The notes below the pieces were generated by a model. It saw only the letters and a program-made list of their open reading frames with translations, was not told the origin of the DNA and did no database searches. From Stratiolaelaps scimitus (lineage: Eukaryota > Arthropoda > Arachnida > Mesostigmata > Laelapidae): DNA of 64,000 nucleotides. Location: contig JABWDB010000004.1 of NCBI GenBank assembly GCA_019614645.1, positions 20,150,001-20,214,000 of the forward strand, read 5' to 3'. Below, piece after piece: positions 61,477-64,000 of this stretch (its first letter is position 1; each line of letters opens with the position of its first letter). The position numbers and the translations under genes were made by a program.

Positions 61477-64000
61477 CTAATCTTTCGGATTCGATTCTTT
61501 GGCTGTCTCCGCTGAGTCAACCTTACTATTTCGCCGTCTTCTTCGGCGAGCTTTGGCCTTTGCTTTTTTGATATACCCTGTGAATTCATCTGAACCGTTG
61601 CTTTTCATGTCGACGCTGGTTAGATCTTCGCCTAGAAATGAGTTACTTTTCCCGGGAACACCGCCCGACGAGCTACCTAGGGAGAATGACCCAGAGGTAC
61701 TGGACTGAACTGGGGACAAGTTCTGGTAGAGGCTTGCTGATGATGTCGACGCAGGGATGCGCGAGAAGAGTCCATCAAGGCTAGCCTGACTACCAGCGAA
61801 GTTCTTGATCGTTGAGGCGGATGAACTCAGACCTACGGATCCCAGCGCGCTGTGGGTGCTCGTTTGAGGAGTTCGGTAGCCAAAGTTGAGGCGAAACGAG
61901 GACCTGGTTTGTTGGCTTGGGTTAAATGATTCACTGAAAACAAACAAAATTAATTATGAACACTCCTGTTGGCCAACGAATTGCAATTGAGGGGTGTTGA
62001 CAGATTCTAGGAGTACCATGCCTGTATTTCGACGTAAATATACAAATAACTGCCACGGAGATTCGCGCTGACCTTTGTTTTGTAAAGGCTCGTAAATTTC
62101 AGATGCTGGTAATAACGACATATCAAAAATCAAGCTCACCTGTAAACATCGGATAGGATTCCGTTGACGTCTGGTCGGTAGCTGGAAAACGCTGTCGCAC
62201 CTCCGTCGGCCGCGTTACCGAGATGCGTAACATGGAACCCTCCAAAGGGTACCGACGAGGATGAACCGCGAAAAGGATTAGAAGCACTGAAGAAGCTCGT
62301 CGGAACAGGCCTAATATTCAGCGATTGGCCCAAACCTGAAATCGGACGTGTTCCGAAGAAGTTGTGGCCCGTTCCGAAGTTGCTCTGAACCGTCGAGTGA
62401 AGATAAGACGGTCGATTCTGACTTCCAAAACGTCCGGGTGGATTTCGTTGAAGTCGACCGTTTCTAAACACGTAAGTGGGCACTGGTAATGGAGCGTGCG
62501 TGTTCAACGTACCGGTTAAACCACTCGATGAGAAGCTTTGTAGATTGTTGGAGAAAACTGACGAGCCAAGCGGCGCCTGGTGCGCAGATCTGAACAGTTG
62601 AAGCGGGAAGTGCGAGTGAAGGCGAGGAATCCTCTGTTGATTGCCCCCACTCGTCACTGGTGGGGACAGCTGGTACTGGATTGTCTGAGGGGTTTGGACA
62701 ACGTGCGGCTGTTGCTGCAGCGGCTGGGGAGGGGACTGCCCTGAAGTTTCCTGCTGAATGTTGATTTGCTGTTGCGGAAGTTGCACGTGCTGTACCGGCT
62801 GCTGCTGCTGCTGCGGAAGTTGCACGTGCTGTACCGGCTGCTGCTGCGGCTGCGGAAGTTGCACGTGCTGTACCGGCTGCTGCTGCGGCTGCGGAAGTTG
62901 CACGTGCTGTACCGGCTGCTGCGGCTGCGGAAGTTGCACGTGCTGTACCGGCTGCTGCTGCTGTTGTACTTCCGGCCCCTGCTGCTGAATTGGTGTCTCT
63001 TCTTGCTGGCGTATTTGATCAAGAGGTACCCCCTGGCTAATCGAGTAGGTCGCTTGTTGGTTGTTGACCAACTGCACCTGCTGAATATCGCCTTGTTGTT
63101 GTTGTTGCTGCTGTTGTTGTGGAATCTGTACAGACTGCACATTTTCTAAGAGAGGGGGCTGTGGCCCTTCTTTGACGAATGTCTGCGTGTGTTGCACTGA
63201 AGCTGGAATCTGGCTGACTTGCTGCTCTGTTATCTGGGCACCGTTAAGGAGGCCTGGATAGTGAGCGGTTTGCGGGACCTGCTGTTGAGCCGGTTCAACC
63301 TGTACGGTAGGCGCAGGACTTTGCAAAGGCTCCACAGGGAAGGGCTGTTGCTGTTGAATCTGTTGCTGTGGCTGGCTGGTAACAAATTGCTCCTGTGGAG
63401 TTACGGATCCCGTCGACTCACCCGGAATGTGCTGATATTCTGGTGACTGCGTCAACCTTGTCACGTCTTGCTGCTGGCTGACGACCACTTGGTGGGCGAA
63501 CTGTGATATGGGCCGTTGGTCAATAGCGACTGATGGAGGAGGCAACTGTTGCTGTGTCGGCAGGAATGACTGCGAAGCTGCACCCTGCGCTTGGTGCGCA
63601 TAGCCAGTGGTTGGCTCCTGAACTCGTACCTGATCTTGCTGCAGACGAGACAGATTCGGTGGAGGGATGACCTTTATAGCTTCCGGACTTCGCGTATCTA
63701 TCTGAGAAGTCTGGGGCGGCAAAGAGGACGCCCTTACGTGTCCTGCATATGTTGGAGGTGGTAACTGTGCGTATTGACCTTGGCCGCCGAGCTGAAGTCC
63801 ACGTGTTGTTGGAACTGGCTGTACCAGTGGGGCTCGAACGGCTGCTGACGCCGGGCCCGGGGGCTGTATATTTTGAATCACTAGCGGCCTGTGCGGAATT
63901 AAAAAGGGTTGATGGGCTTCAAGAGGCCTTGCCTGCGATGGTCCTATATATCCAGAAGAGCTGGGATGAACACTGCCATACTGTACTTGGGCTCCACCGT
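61477..64000 (-). CDS. Gln/Pro-rich protein of unknown function, 3' part (two exons)
   Basis: The frame is open from the right window edge to the donor at 62140 (TAC AG|GTGAGC). It joins 61477-61933 after tttgttttcag (AG|T = Ser) and stops with TAG, giving over 770 residues; the 5' end is off the window. The first exon encodes Gln/Pro/Val-rich sequence with five repeats of QQPVQHVQLPQPQ, then Ser/Phe/Gly-rich sequence (RNGRLQRNPPGRF, GTRPISGLGQSLN). The second exon encodes Ser/Gly-rich sequence and a basic cluster KKAKAKARRRRRRNSK that could act as a nuclear signal. There is no recognisable domain. It could be a nuclear Gln-rich coactivator type or a secreted structural protein; I cannot choose. 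Confidence 0.8.
62774..62966 (-). repeat. Coding minisatellite, five units of 36-42 bp
   Basis: Units begin gcggaagttgcacgtgctgt on the plus strand and end in a variable GCT/GGC triplet run (39 bp standard; one 36, one 42). All length changes are multiples of three, so frame is kept. The translated unit is PVQHVQLPQ plus a variable Gln/Pro run. Confidence 0.95.

Overview
The window looks like nuclear DNA of an arthropod, most likely a chelicerate and probably a parasitiform mite (Varroa-like). This rests on spliceosomal introns (GT-AG), long introns and spacers full of (TA)n, (CT)n and CAG/CAA arrays, small glycine/histidine-rich secreted peptides, a 26/29 kDa-type cysteine proteinase, MO25 and TMX2 orthologues, and Tc1-like and LINE fragments. 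The species call is inference; the gene calls come from translations and exon phases that I worked out by hand.

Layout. 0.4-1.2 kb: a two-exon secreted His/Gly-rich peptide gene (+). 7.4-8.4 kb and 11.9-13.0 kb: two paralogous Gly/Tyr/His-rich secreted peptide genes (+), each with a TATA box, a 12-nt first coding exon and a phase-0 intron inside the signal peptide. 14.15-18.7 kb: a five-exon coiled-coil gene (-). Its introns hold two tandemly duplicated tRNA-Trp(CCA) genes, two copies of a short interspersed repeat and a Tc1 transposase relic. One exon seems to carry a 1-nt frameshift. 21.4-27.4 kb: a complete seven-exon 26/29 kDa-type papain-family proteinase, 548 aa (+). 33.2-48.8 kb: complete MO25/CAB39 (-), five coding exons with a 13-kb intron crowded with simple repeats. 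49-55.5 kb: a stretch rich in CAG/CAA and CT arrays with no convincing gene. 55.57-56.40 kb: an intronless TMX2-like gene (+). 58.6-60.45 kb: a 5'-truncated LINE with an intact reverse transcriptase ORF (+). 61.5-64.0 kb: the 3' part of a gene for a Gln/Pro-rich protein with a coding minisatellite (-), running off the right edge.

The genes do not form a pathway; this is ordinary eukaryotic linkage. MO25 (scaffold activating LKB1/STK-type kinases), TMX2 (ER thioredoxin-like membrane protein) and the cysteine proteinase (lysosomal/secreted proteolysis) are housekeeping-type genes. The three small peptide genes look like cuticle or antimicrobial-type secreted products.

The most novel material is a short interspersed repeat family seen at least six times here. 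One copy has a perfect 15-bp target-site duplication and a tRNA-like B box. A second lies between the two tRNA-Trp genes, where the tandem duplication itself supplies the empty-site comparison.
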